Shown here: piece by piece, positions 10,240 to 19,868 of the stretch
Numbering within the stretch: position 1 is the stretch's first letter
Layout: every line of letters starts with the position of its first letter
NCBI GenBank assembly: GCA_009731375.1
Contig: BJOX01000181.1
Coordinates: forward strand, 32,230-73,251
Length of the DNA stretch: 41,022 nt
Direction: 5' to 3'
Origin: Paulinella micropora
Taxonomy: Eukaryota > Cercozoa > Imbricatea > Euglyphida
Position numbers and translations under genes: made by a program
The notes under the pieces: model-generated
Told to the model about the DNA's origin: nothing
Databases searched by the model: none
Seen by the model: the letters and a program-made list of their open reading frames with translations, nothing else

Positions 10240-11406
10240 TCACAGGGGCTCCACCTTGGCCCTCCACGGGAGGGTTCGTACCACCAGCGAGCAGGGTCGG
10301 GTAAGTTTCGCAATGGAGACGAGAGCGCTTAGGGTGATTCTACTACCTTGCAGTGATGTACCCAGCGTAATGCGAGGCATTGGGTGTGCCGGCGTCGATG
10401 TAGCGAGGGTTGAACCTGACGAATCAGTCGGAGTTGCTGTCAATGGAGCCAAAGCCGGTCTGGGTCCGAAAGAGCCAATTATCGGTCGAAATGGTGACGT
10501 GAGAGCTGAGTCGGTCATGGACAGCACTCGATTGACCAATGGGGCAGGTGGGCGAGATGCCACGATGGATGCCAGCGATGGATGCGGTACACGCTGTGGC
10601 AGGGTGTTGCTCCACTTGCTAGACTTCCAGGGCAAACAGACCAACAGGGGTGATAGGGGGTACCCTACCAATGGGGGCTATCGCTGTTGCACCTGCGGGC
10701 ATCGTAACTGGAGTAAAGGCCATCGATGGGGTAGCTACGGGGGGCGATGTCGCAGCCGTTGATAGTGCAGTAGGCGCAGTGGGGCCCGTTGATGGGTGAG
10801 TCAGCGGTGTAGATCCCGGAGGAATACTTCCCAGGGCTATTGCTGGCGTCAAACCAATCAGGGACGATGGAGGCACGGTGACTGGGGTGCTTGCAGGGGC
10901 TGGAAGTCCCAATCCATGAAGTGATCCAGGTGCTCCAGGCGTCGAAGTCGAAATAGGTAAATGATTAACATATACCTCGAGAGGGATGAGAGTACCCAAT
11001 TGGTTCCAGAGAGCCTCCTGTTGAGCTGCAGAGCCTGTAGGTCCCAAATACTCCTGGTAGATGTTGTGGGCCGTCACGTTGGCATTGCACATCAGCGTGA
11101 GGGATGGTGTCGGTACCAATGGTAGATGAGCAAATTTGTTTGCTTGTCCTTGATTGCCTTGAGTAGAACGTCCCTGTATTCGCCAGAGTAGTTGGTGAAT
11201 AAATCTTCTCGGAACTGCCTTGATTTCATCGACGAGAGGTCCGTAGTGAGAGGAGTAGACTTACCTTCCTCCACTTCCTTCAGAAACTTCTTTTCAGAAG
11301 GCAGAAGACCATGGTAGACGCCCAGTATGGTGAAAGGGTCCAAGCATTTCCTCTTGTGCTCCCGAATACGCGACAGGGGATCGTCGTGGCGTGAGTTGGC
11401 GAACAT
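10240..11406 (-). pseudogene. E2: N-terminal part of the gag region, frameshifted
   Basis: Three minus-strand pieces follow each other. 11406-11092 starts MFANSRHDDPLSRIREH and is charged and helical. 11119-10619 shifts to the next frame and is a long Pro/Thr/Ser-rich linker. 10671-10240 is similar in composition and returns to the frame of the capsid piece downstream. The order N-terminal domain, low-complexity linker, capsid fits a single decayed gag. No membrane segment or known domain is visible. The start is unclear: a stop codon lies just upstream of 11406. Confidence 0.4.
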
Positions 11407-12149
11407 TCCACGTCACCAGGGGTAGGCCAGGCAGCGTTGGTACACTTGTAGAGCACGATGAGCAGCAAAGAGGATGATCTTGCTGGGTGATAAGCGGGTG
11501 ACCCTAACACAAACAAAACCAGACCATACTGTGTTGGTCGACTGCATAGAGTGTGGAAGAACAGAAATACGACAGAAAAATGCAAAGACAGGTGAACGAT
11601 CTGTCCCACATATGTGGTTTTTGATAACATCTGATCTTCCACGTTCGTTGAGTAGTACCTTCCTTGTAGGAGGTGCTTTCAAATCGATCTGTCGACAGAG
11701 CACACAAAACTCGTGTGTGCAGTTTCCACTTGAAAGGAAAATTCGAATTGTGAGTTTGGATACAACCCCAAGGGATAATTACACAACGAACTCTTATTAA
11801 AAGACTCTATGGCTGCAAAAAGCCCTATCTCCTAAGAGTAGGTGAAATACCAGTAAATAGCTGGGAGGTCACTTCGTTTATTTACGTTGATTTCTACTGG
11901 TTTGCAGACTTGGTTTGCAAAGTACAATCTTGGTTGAACGTAGATTGTGAGTAGCTGTTAGACGACACTTGAAGTTAAATGTACAATGTACTTGAAGATG
12001 GCTTCAAGTTCAAGTCATTGGTGTTCAAGTGGAAGTCCGAGATTTTCATTTGGGAGATTGATGTGAAAACCTAGATTGTGCGGCAAAAATGATTTTTCGA
12101 TTATCTTGACTGTGTTCGCTAAATTTCACCGTAAATGGTGATTTTCGGG
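11407..12149. other. Non-coding stretch upstream of E2 gag
   Basis: Short overlapping frames on both strands at 11413-11800 have no motif. 11940-12050 repeats variants of acttgaag and caagttcaag. It could hold the leader or LTR of E2, but I cannot see LTR ends. Confidence 0.3.
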
Positions 12150-12752
12150 AAATCGGGGGAAAAGGCATCCGAGAGGGGGGAAATTGCATTTGCTGTAAAA
12201 ACTTTGATTAAATCGTTTGAAGTCATTCCTGGACGAAATCGAAAGCTAGTTAGTGAAGTCGAAACGTCGTGCAGAGGAGAATCTAACGGGACGGTCAAAA
12301 ACAGTAAAATGTCAACGGTAATGGTTTTGGCCGGTCGTCACAAGTTAAAGTGCTCAGTCTGATAGTTAACAGTCATCAAACGATAGTGTCGGGATGTTGG
12401 ACAAGTTGAAAATTCCCCAAATTGATTTGGGAAGCCTCAAGGCGAAAATGACTGGCAACGGAAGAGAAGTTAGATATTGTGTTTTTCAGTCCTTGTTCAC
12501 AAATTTACAGTAAAGCGTGTTTCACGGGGAAATCGGGGAAAAAGGTAATACGAACAGGAAAAATGGCAGCGGCAATAGCTAAAAAGAACTTTGAACTGAT
12601 AGTTTGAAATCATTTCTGGACGAAATCGAAAACTGGTTAGTGAAGTCGGAAACGTTGTGCAGAGGAGAATCTAATGAACCGGTCAAACTTGAAAGAGTGT
12701 CTTATCAACGGTAAAGGTTTAAGCCGGTTGTTAAGGTGCTCAGTCTGATACA
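12150..12752. repeat. Two tandem copies of a 215-230 bp unit, period about 375 bp
   Basis: The block gaaatcgggggaaaaggc ... tggacgaaatcgaaagctag ... gtgcagaggagaatctaacg ... aagtgctcagtctgata at about 12150-12363 recurs at about 12528-12751 with roughly 75-80% identity by eye. The intervening 160 bp are not repeated. No open frame is conserved between the copies. A diverged tandem array, possibly LTR-internal or satellite. Confidence 0.75.
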
Positions 12753-12930
12753 GTACAATACAATATATAACTTGAAGCTGAGCCTGCCGCAGCAGGTCCT
12801 GACGCAATCTGGCGCCTTACGGTCGCTGACCTAGCATAACTTGCGGAATCAGCCTCTTGGCTTGCGCGGATGAGCCGGGCCCGGTATAGCGGCGCGAATC
12901 ATTATTAATGAAACCAAAACTTGACCTTAC

Positions 12931-13163
12931 TGTAATGCCCCCAACGATAGCTCGTAAAAAGTTGGTAATACAACCAAACACAGTCCTCAAATTATGAGAA
13001 TGATGTCTCGTTATATTAGCTAAGTGAAGCCAAAAAGGAAAACGGCAACAGACCAGGAATAAAATGGCATCAGGTCCAATCCGGACAAATAATACTGAAA
13101 AACAAGCTGGTGCACCTGTCACCAGGAAAAGGTACTTTTTACCGGCTATCCGGGGGGTGATGC
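12931..13163 (-). repeat. Inverted dispersed repeat, copy 2
   Basis: 233 bp, the reverse complement of 6144-6368. On the minus strand it lies inside a 132-codon open frame (12817-13215) that has no recognisable domain. The corresponding positions in copy 1 show a 6-bp deletion, which would keep frame, but the copies also differ by single-base indels, so I do not call a gene. Confidence 0.85.
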
Positions 13164-14051
13164 AGACAGTACTCCCTCCCGATTTTATGATGGAAATAGC
13201 ATTTTCGTCATACACCTTCTGATTTCTTTCTGCAAATAGTATGCGCTATGGAGTCATGCCACACAGCGCATCGACCCACGGATAGACGCTAAAAGACGAT
13301 AAATATATCCTCATACGGCACGTCAAAGCGGATTCTCTAGCCTTTCTTGTAAATTTTGAACTCCTTCNNNNNNNNNNGAGATTTTTGAACTCCTTCCCCT
13401 CAATCTCTCTCTCTCTCTCTCTCGTTTTTTTTTTTTTCTCGGCAGTATGTCAAGAACAAACGTACTATTAATAAAAAAATACAAGCAACGTGGTGCTGTA
13501 GTACGATTCCCCCTTTGATCTCCTTCTTCTTCTTATCATTATCATTATTATTATTATTATTCACAGGGAGATCGTAAGTACATTGTCTTTTTTAATGACA
13601 TACCCTTGTATAAGGCGGATATCCTATGATATAGTATTAGGGGGCCAGTCCTAATAGCTATATCCGAAGTCGAGGTGTATGTACCCGACCCTGCGATATA
13701 CCGACACAAGTAGAGATTGACCGTGCTCAGGTACGACAGTATATAATCTATCGTAAAAAATAATTTAATGAAAGTTTCAGAGAACATTTCATTTTCGAGA
13801 ACATCATCCCAGGACTTGGAAAGGGTCATACCCGGGAACACCATCGCTCAATACACTAGCGATCCCCGTATACGGTGTAGTATCATCGTCGATCGACCTT
13901 TCGCACTCGTATGTTGCGATCGAATGCCAAGTTATATCACTGAGTCTTTTTAATATTCATATTGATAACTGATGATGCATGATCAAATCATGATACGCCG
14001 TGGGCAATCAATCAGTTTATTTGAGACGCATAAAGAAAAATAGTTTCTTTG
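13164..14051. other. Non-coding stretch downstream of E3 pol
   Basis: Contains a (CT)n and T-rich tract at 13402-13438, a (TTA)n tract near 13535-13561, and a sequence gap. As E3 is transcribed leftward, its 3' LTR should lie here, but I could not define TG...CA boundaries or a polypurine tract with confidence. Confidence 0.4.
13354..13396. other. Assembly gap (10 N at 13368-13377) flanked by a direct repeat
   Basis: The 14-mer TTTTGAACTCCTTC ends immediately left of the Ns (13354-13367) and recurs 5 bp to the right of them (13383-13396). The gap probably marks a tandem duplication or a scaffold join whose two contig ends overlap. Confidence 0.9.
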
Positions 14052-17000
14052 TCACTGCCTTCGTCGTCTGGCGCGGATTTCTTTGCCTGGTGGAGGACCA
14101 CCAACAAAAGTCAGATCGAACTTTGACTGTTCGAGAATGTCCCAGATCTTATTAGGGATTCCGCCCAACGATAATTCAAAAGGGACATCAAGCACTCCTC
14201 TTGGCAGTGTCTGAATGGTCCACGCAGTGTAATCCTTGTCTCTGGGAGTAATTGTATCATCCCATGTCTCGAGACTTTTTGCGTCTTTATATACTGGCAG
14301 ATAATGTCTTGCCTTTGGATCCTCAACCGGGTCCATACTTCTCCAGAACTGGAGTATCGGTTGTACTATCTTTGCGGCTGATGATATTTTGAGTGTCCGT
14401 GTGACACGCATCTGTCGTGGGACCGCCACGACCCGCATCAAGTATAAGTCTGAGAGAGTGTCATCAGCGACATGTTGTTCCGCTGGTCTCATCAGATAGA
14501 AAACATTTTTCACCCATGCGATGGTTGCTATCGCATCGCCTTCCTTCCATCGCTCATGGACAATCTCAACGTTGCCCGCGTTTGGGTCAGTGTCCGTCCC
14601 CTCCTCCTCCTGGTGGACGTCCTTTGATCTCATCGACCTCATCGCCTTCCTCGGTTGGTCGTTGATAAGATCATTCCGCGCTCTCCTTAGCTGCGCCTCT
14701 GTGATCTTCTCCTTCTTTCCGCTATGCTCTCGCGGAGACTTGGACTGAGTCCCCACCGCGCTTATGCGGTCAGTCTTCTCCTTGCTGTCCACCTCACTCT
14801 CCTCCTTCTCAGCTATCGGTGCCCGATAAGCATCGTCTTGGTCTATGCCAGCCTCCTTGTGGATGGGCGGCACCTCTTTGAAATCATCCTTCATCCGTTT
14901 TAACGCCTCCTCAACGGATTCATCTTCCAGTAAGAAGGGATCATACTTAATCAGCCTTCTTACATTCACAATTTGCACCTTCCCTCTACCCCTGATCTTG
15001 TAATTCAGAGGTCCCGTCTGTTCCATAATCTGATAAGGTCCTTTCCAGTGAGTGAACAGCTTAGAGCTGACTCCCTTCGGGACTTGAGGATGGTACAATA
15101 GTACAATATCCCCGACCTGGAACTTGATCTGATCCAAGTGCGCTTGTCGCACCCCTTCAGCATCAGTCTTTCGGCGCTCCGCCTCTCTATGCGCCCTGAC
15201 TATTTGTTCCGCCTCCATCTTCACTCTAAGTCTCATCCCAAACAACTCATCCGCATCCGCCCAAGTGTCTTTTGGGTGAAGGAGCGAAGTCGGGATATCA
15301 GGCTCACGCCCATATACTAACTGATATGGCGAGATTGAGCTCTTCGAGCCTCCTAACGCCGTAGAGGGTAGACAGTTCATTGCAAACGCAAATGATGGTG
15401 CTGCCTCGACCCATGCTCTTTGATTCTCCTTCTTCGTGCAATACATCTTTAGCGAGGCTTTGAGGGGTCTGTGTACCCGCTCGATTTTCCCATTTGCTCG
15501 CGGGTTATAGGCAGTAACATATTGCCATTTCATCCCGTAATACTTAGATAGTTTGTCGATGACCTCGTTATTAAAGTCCGAGCCTCGATCAGAACATATC
15601 TTTCTTGGTACTCCGATCTGTGAGATGATCCTATCGATCAGCGCCTCGGCCGTCGTCTTGCCGGTAACGTCTTTGACAGGGATGATCCACACATAGTTGG
15701 TGGCTCTGTCAATAGCCGTAAGGAGGTATTTGTAACCATCCTTCGATTCTGGGAAAGGTCCCACATGATCAATGTGTATAAACTCAAACATCCCCGCATG
15801 AAGAGGAAATTCGCCAATCAGGCCGAAATTTGCCTTCAGTGGTGTTTTGTTTATCTTGCACGGGATGCATGCATCCACCGCCTGATCTATCTCCTCCTTC
15901 ATCTTCTTCCACCAGAATCGCCTCGCTACGAACATATGAGTTCGTTGTCGACCCGGATGCGCCAAAAGTGGGCAATTGTGGGCTGCGACAAATATAAATC
16001 GTCTCAGACTCTCCGGTACCCAAAGGGTCCATTTGTCCGGCTGTGACGCATAGCGACCGTGAAGGCCCTTGTACCACAGTAGACCATCTCTCCATCCCAT
16101 CTCCTTCATCTGATCTTTGATCGCTTTCGTCATCCGTAGCTCATCCGGGTTCTGATATAACTGTATCAGTTCTTTAAACTCCGGATCTTGAGCCTGTTGT
16201 TGCCTCCATGCGGTAGGCGAGGCTATATGGATAGTACCATCTTCTAGCCGTATCCCGATTCTTTCCGGGTCATCGTCTAGGTCACTTCTCCGCTCTTGAG
16301 GAGGCTTCGCATAAACATCCTGCGTCTCCTCTTCCTCTCTTATGTTCGCCTTCGCATTCTCATATACCTCATAGGACCACTCAGCGTCCTCCTGGGTATG
16401 TAGCTCACAACATATCCCGTGATCCGGGCCTTGTGGACTGTACCGTAGACCTGTGCGGTCATATCGGACTCCACTCGCCATCTCCATCGCCTCAATGTGG
16501 CTGACCTCATACACCTTGTCAGTGGACAAGTCTTCCATCTCCACCGTGGACACCAACGCCGATACTTCTGAGTTAAACTCTAGCCTAGAGAGGCTATCAG
16601 CGACCACATTTCGCTTTCCCGGTAGATGGACCATTGTAAAATCGAAACAAGACAAGAACGCTTGCCACCGCGCCAGCCGTCCCGTCTGTTCATGATTCAT
16701 CAACCATAACAGGTTATGATGATCAGTTCTGACAGTAAATTGAGGTCCTCCCCACAAATACTCTCTGAGCCTCTTGAGGGCCCATACTACCGCCAACGCC
16801 TCTCTTTGCCTTGTGCAATAGTTTCTCTCCGCCGCACACAACTTCCTACTAATAAACATGATTGGGCGTAATTTCTTCTCCTCATCCTCTTGTTGTAATA
16901 CAGCCCCAATCGCAAACTTAGATGCGTCTGTATCGACTACGAATTGTTTCGTAAAGTCGGGCATCGTTAACACCAGTCCTCCGTCTTTCGGGTCTTTGTA

Positions 17001-19865
17001 AATGAGATCTTTGAGCGCATGAAACGCTTGCAAAGCCTCTTCGTCCCACTTCTCAAAGTCTCCAAAATCTATCATTTTCTCCACTTTAGCCCGTGTTGCA
17101 CCCCAATCGGGTATAAACTGGCTATAGTATTGCGCCATCGCAAGGAATGAGTGCAATTCAGTGCGGTTCTTCGGTATCGGTCGATTCATAATCTCCTCCC
17201 TCTTCTCTTTGGATATCGAGACTCGATTATGGGAGATCTCGTACCCTAAGTATGTCACACTCGTCTTGGCAAGTTGACACTTCTTTAGATTGCACTTCAG
17301 GCCAAAAGCTCCGATGCGCCTGAATATATCGGACAAATGATCGATATGCTCCTCCATTGTGTTAGAGTATACGATAATGTCATCGATATAGCAAAATGCA
17401 TATTCTCCCGCCTTCTGTCCCCGCCTTCTCATAAAGCCACCGTCAGACAAATCATCGTACTGACTGCTCAACATCTTCTGCATCGCCTTCTGGAAAAGTC
17501 CTGGGGCTTGCTTGAGGCCCATCGGAAGCACTTTCCATTGGTATATTTCCATACCCACCACAAACGCCGTCAGCCATCTGGACTTTTCCTCCAGTGGTAT
17601 CTGCCAGAAGCCATTCTTAAGGTCAATGACCGAATAGAATTTTGCATTCCGCAGTACTCTCCTTCCTTCTTCTAATGTCGGGAGAGGATTTCTCTCTTCC
17701 TCCAGCACCTTGTTAACACGAGCATAGTTAACTGTCAGGCGCCATTCTCCTCCTGGCTTCGGCACTATTCTCGGTTGTGAGACTATTGGAGATGTTGATC
17801 TCTCAATAAAGTCCTCATTGAGCAGCTGTCTTGCTAGCTCCTCCGCTATCTTCGCCTCATGTATACTCAAATTCGCCCTTCGTGGTGCCGGTGACGGCTC
17901 CGCACCCGGTATTTTGTAAATAACCGCAGTGAAATCTTCAGGCTTGACACCACCTGCATGTGGAGGGTCAAAAATTTCCTTGTTCGCCTCTAATTTGGCT
18001 TTTAAAAGCTCCTTCTCCTTCTCCGTGCCTACTCCTTCTTCCAATATTTTCCGCGCCGCCTCTTGAAAATCTTCATCAGACATCTGCTTATGCTGCTTGA
18101 GGGGTTCTCTGTCCTCCTCCAAGCCTAAGTCCTCTTCCGAGACATCATCTAGGCCCGTCTTTTCATACGTGACCGTGTCCGGCTCATCATCTTTACCGAG
18201 CTCCACCAGCATGTCAATGAGTCTCGCGTATTGCAAAGGAGCTTTACGGGTGTAAAAACCATCAAAGCATGTGAATGCTTGCGGTATCAATTTCAACTTG
18301 TCGAGGTCTCTGAGCTTCCGCTTGTATGCACTGCTCTGCTCACGAGTTCCCATACGACAAGCCACCACTAGCTGTTGCTTGCGAGAGGGTACCGGTATAG
18401 GATGATCAATAAGCCGGTCCCTTATTTCCTGCGCCCATATCGCCTTCTCATTATATGGCAGGATAATAGTATACGGCTTATTATTTTCGAATAAAGTCCG
18501 TAAGCATTTCTTCACTTCAGACAGTGAACGCGGCCACGTGGGCTCGTCACCCCAGAAATCAGTAATAAAACTTTTAATAGTTTCTGGTGGAGTATCCGGG
18601 ATTCGCCCCGTTCTCCTTGGTACAAACGCCTCCCTTTTTTCTTCTCCTACTTTCGCATGGAAACAGTATCCGTTAGTAATATGGACATCTGTTCCTACTC
18701 CTTCCGCGAATCTCGCCAACGACGGGCTTCTTTGTGCGACACATATAATCTCCTCCTTTCGCTTCTCGATTAAGTCATCAATAGACTTTTTGTCCCAATG
18801 GCATGTCGGAACTGTGACAGTGCACACTTGGGATTCCCAATTGTCGGTCCAGGACAGTTCATCCGGTCTTACGACATGGGGGTGAACGTACACCTCAAGT
18901 GCCTCATGTGCGATGGCCATCTTTTTGTGATCCGTCGCTAGACTCAGCTCATAAGCCTCATAAGAGTCAGTAGCGTTGAAGGGATCAATATCGTTCTCTT
19001 CTCCTCTTTTTACTCCATATATCACTCGCCGTGCGGCGCAATCAATCACAGCCCCCATCGTAGCCAATTGGTCATACGATAGTAATATTGACCCGTGGTA
19101 ACCGGGGACGACATAGAGGTCCATACGGTATACTCGTGCGGATTTCAATTTAAAGGTCAGTGTGATGATTCCCGTGATATCCGTCCGGCTGCTCACTCCT
19201 TTGAGAGTGCCCGTTGACTTTTTCATATTTCCGTCCACCCAGTCCCGGTATCGATTAAAAAACTTCCTGCCGACAATATTAATATTCGCCATCGTATCAT
19301 TACCAACTTTTAATATTGTCTTCAATGTTTCACAATAAAGTTCCGTATAACACAGAGCATCGGGCCTGTGTATATTGGCTGCGAGAACAAGAACTTTACG
19401 TTCCAAATTTTGGAGTCTTGTCTCTAAGTTTTTCAACTCCTCCTTCTTCTCCTCCTGCTTCACCTCATTAACATTTTTATTATTCTGCGGTACTGGTGCG
19501 TTTACTATTTGAGCGACATTGTCTTGTGGTACTTGAGTACACACATTGTCTTTTTGCTCGCCACCCGCCGCGACCGTAGACATTGAGTCTGTTCGTGGTT
19601 GTTTGCTTGGCCGAGGCGATACGTCTGCCATTGGCCTCCTCGCCTCCATCGCAAGTCTCGCCTTCCTATTTGCATCAGTTATCATTGGTAACCGTGCTGT
19701 ATGAACGGGTATGAGACTACCTTGGGGCTGCAGTCTCTGTGTACCCACATCTTTGTTTTCACATAGAGGAAGCGTTGGCCCAGTCTGCACAACAGCATTA
19801 GAAAGCACTGTGACTTTAGGGTTAAACTTCACAGTCTTCTCCTTCCTCTCTTCTTCCCCCTCCAG
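14052..19865 (-). CDS. pol: E3: Ty3/Gypsy-type Pol polyprotein (PR-RT-RNase H-IN)
   Basis: Long intact minus-strand frame, 1926 codons from a GTG at 19832 and open without an ATG back to the gag stop at 19866. Residues are numbered from 19832. A Gln/Lys-rich N-terminus (1-150) is followed by a protease-like domain around NDTMAN (178-183) with an LLSYDQLATMG strand (251-260). RT spans about 665-900 with DLKNGFWQ and YIDD (815-818, at 17379-17390). RNase H spans about 963-1085 (D968, TDHHN, NVVADSLSR). Integrase has H1285, H1292, C1322, C1325 and the catalytic triad D1355, D1415, E1451, with exactly 35 residues between the last two. A GPY/F module follows (WKGPY near 1597). About 285 further residues have no domain I recognise and no visible chromodomain. 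All key RT, RNase H and IN residues are present. Expression probably depends on reading through the gag TGA, which is in the same frame. The presence of IN after RNase H places it in Ty3/Gypsy. Confidence 0.93.
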   Translation of the reverse strand: MEGEEERKEKTVKFNPKVTVLSNAVVQTGPTLPLCENKDVGTQRLQPQGSLIPVHTARLPMITDANRKARLAMEARRPMADVSPRPSKQPRTDSMSTVAAGGEQKDNVCTQVPQDNVAQIVNAPVPQNNKNVNEVKQEEKKEELKNLETRLQNLERKVLVLAANIHRPDALCYTELYCETLKTILKVGNDTMANINIVGRKFFNRYRDWVDGNMKKSTGTLKGVSSRTDITGIITLTFKLKSARVYRMDLYVVPGYHGSILLSYDQLATMGAVIDCAARRVIYGVKRGEENDIDPFNATDSYEAYELSLATDHKKMAIAHEALEVYVHPHVVRPDELSWTDNWESQVCTVTVPTCHWDKKSIDDLIEKRKEEIICVAQRSPSLARFAEGVGTDVHITNGYCFHAKVGEEKREAFVPRRTGRIPDTPPETIKSFITDFWGDEPTWPRSLSEVKKCLRTLFENNKPYTIILPYNEKAIWAQEIRDRLIDHPIPVPSRKQQLVVACRMGTREQSSAYKRKLRDLDKLKLIPQAFTCFDGFYTRKAPLQYARLIDMLVELGKDDEPDTVTYEKTGLDDVSEEDLGLEEDREPLKQHKQMSDEDFQEAARKILEEGVGTEKEKELLKAKLEANKEIFDPPHAGGVKPEDFTAVIYKIPGAEPSPAPRRANLSIHEAKIAEELARQLLNEDFIERSTSPIVSQPRIVPKPGGEWRLTVNYARVNKVLEEERNPLPTLEEGRRVLRNAKFYSVIDLKNGFWQIPLEEKSRWLTAFVVGMEIYQWKVLPMGLKQAPGLFQKAMQKMLSSQYDDLSDGGFMRRRGQKAGEYAFCYIDDIIVYSNTMEEHIDHLSDIFRRIGAFGLKCNLKKCQLAKTSVTYLGYEISHNRVSISKEKREEIMNRPIPKNRTELHSFLAMAQYYSQFIPDWGATRAKVEKMIDFGDFEKWDEEALQAFHALKDLIYKDPKDGGLVLTMPDFTKQFVVDTDASKFAIGAVLQQEDEEKKLRPIMFISRKLCAAERNYCTRQREALAVVWALKRLREYLWGGPQFTVRTDHHNLLWLMNHEQTGRLARWQAFLSCFDFTMVHLPGKRNVVADSLSRLEFNSEVSALVSTVEMEDLSTDKVYEVSHIEAMEMASGVRYDRTGLRYSPQGPDHGICCELHTQEDAEWSYEVYENAKANIREEEETQDVYAKPPQERRSDLDDDPERIGIRLEDGTIHIASPTAWRQQQAQDPEFKELIQLYQNPDELRMTKAIKDQMKEMGWRDGLLWYKGLHGRYASQPDKWTLWVPESLRRFIFVAAHNCPLLAHPGRQRTHMFVARRFWWKKMKEEIDQAVDACIPCKINKTPLKANFGLIGEFPLHAGMFEFIHIDHVGPFPESKDGYKYLLTAIDRATNYVWIIPVKDVTGKTTAEALIDRIISQIGVPRKICSDRGSDFNNEVIDKLSKYYGMKWQYVTAYNPRANGKIERVHRPLKASLKMYCTKKENQRAWVEAAPSFAFAMNCLPSTALGGSKSSISPYQLVYGREPDIPTSLLHPKDTWADADELFGMRLRVKMEAEQIVRAHREAERRKTDAEGVRQAHLDQIKFQVGDIVLLYHPQVPKGVSSKLFTHWKGPYQIMEQTGPLNYKIRGRGKVQIVNVRRLIKYDPFLLEDESVEEALKRMKDDFKEVPPIHKEAGIDQDDAYRAPIAEKEESEVDSKEKTDRISAVGTQSKSPREHSGKKEKITEAQLRRARNDLINDQPRKAMRSMRSKDVHQEEEGTDTDPNAGNVEIVHERWKEGDAIATIAWVKNVFYLMRPAEQHVADDTLSDLYLMRVVAVPRQMRVTRTLKISSAAKIVQPILQFWRSMDPVEDPKARHYLPVYKDAKSLETWDDTITPRDKDYTAWTIQTLPRGVLDVPFELSLGGIPNKIWDILEQSKFDLTFVGGPPPGKEIRARRRRQ

Positions 19866-19868
19866 TCA
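19866..19868 (-). promoter_or_regulatory. E3: single in-frame TGA between gag and pol (candidate readthrough site)
   Basis: On the minus strand the codons read GAA TGA CTG GAG, with gag upstream and pol downstream in the identical frame and no other stop from the gag frame through to 14052. UGA followed by C is a known leaky context. No -1 or +1 shift is needed. This matches the gammaretrovirus style of gag-pol expression by stop suppression. That is inference from frame and context alone. Confidence 0.6.

Noticed and set aside
12817-13215. 132-codon minus-strand ORF covering inverted-repeat copy 2
   Set aside because: The homologous copy at 6144-6368 has single-base indels relative to it, so a conserved protein is not supported.
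14052-14950. Chromodomain at the C-terminus of E3 Pol
   Set aside because: No aromatic-cage pattern or Y-x-V-E-x-I-like start could be found in the last 285 residues.
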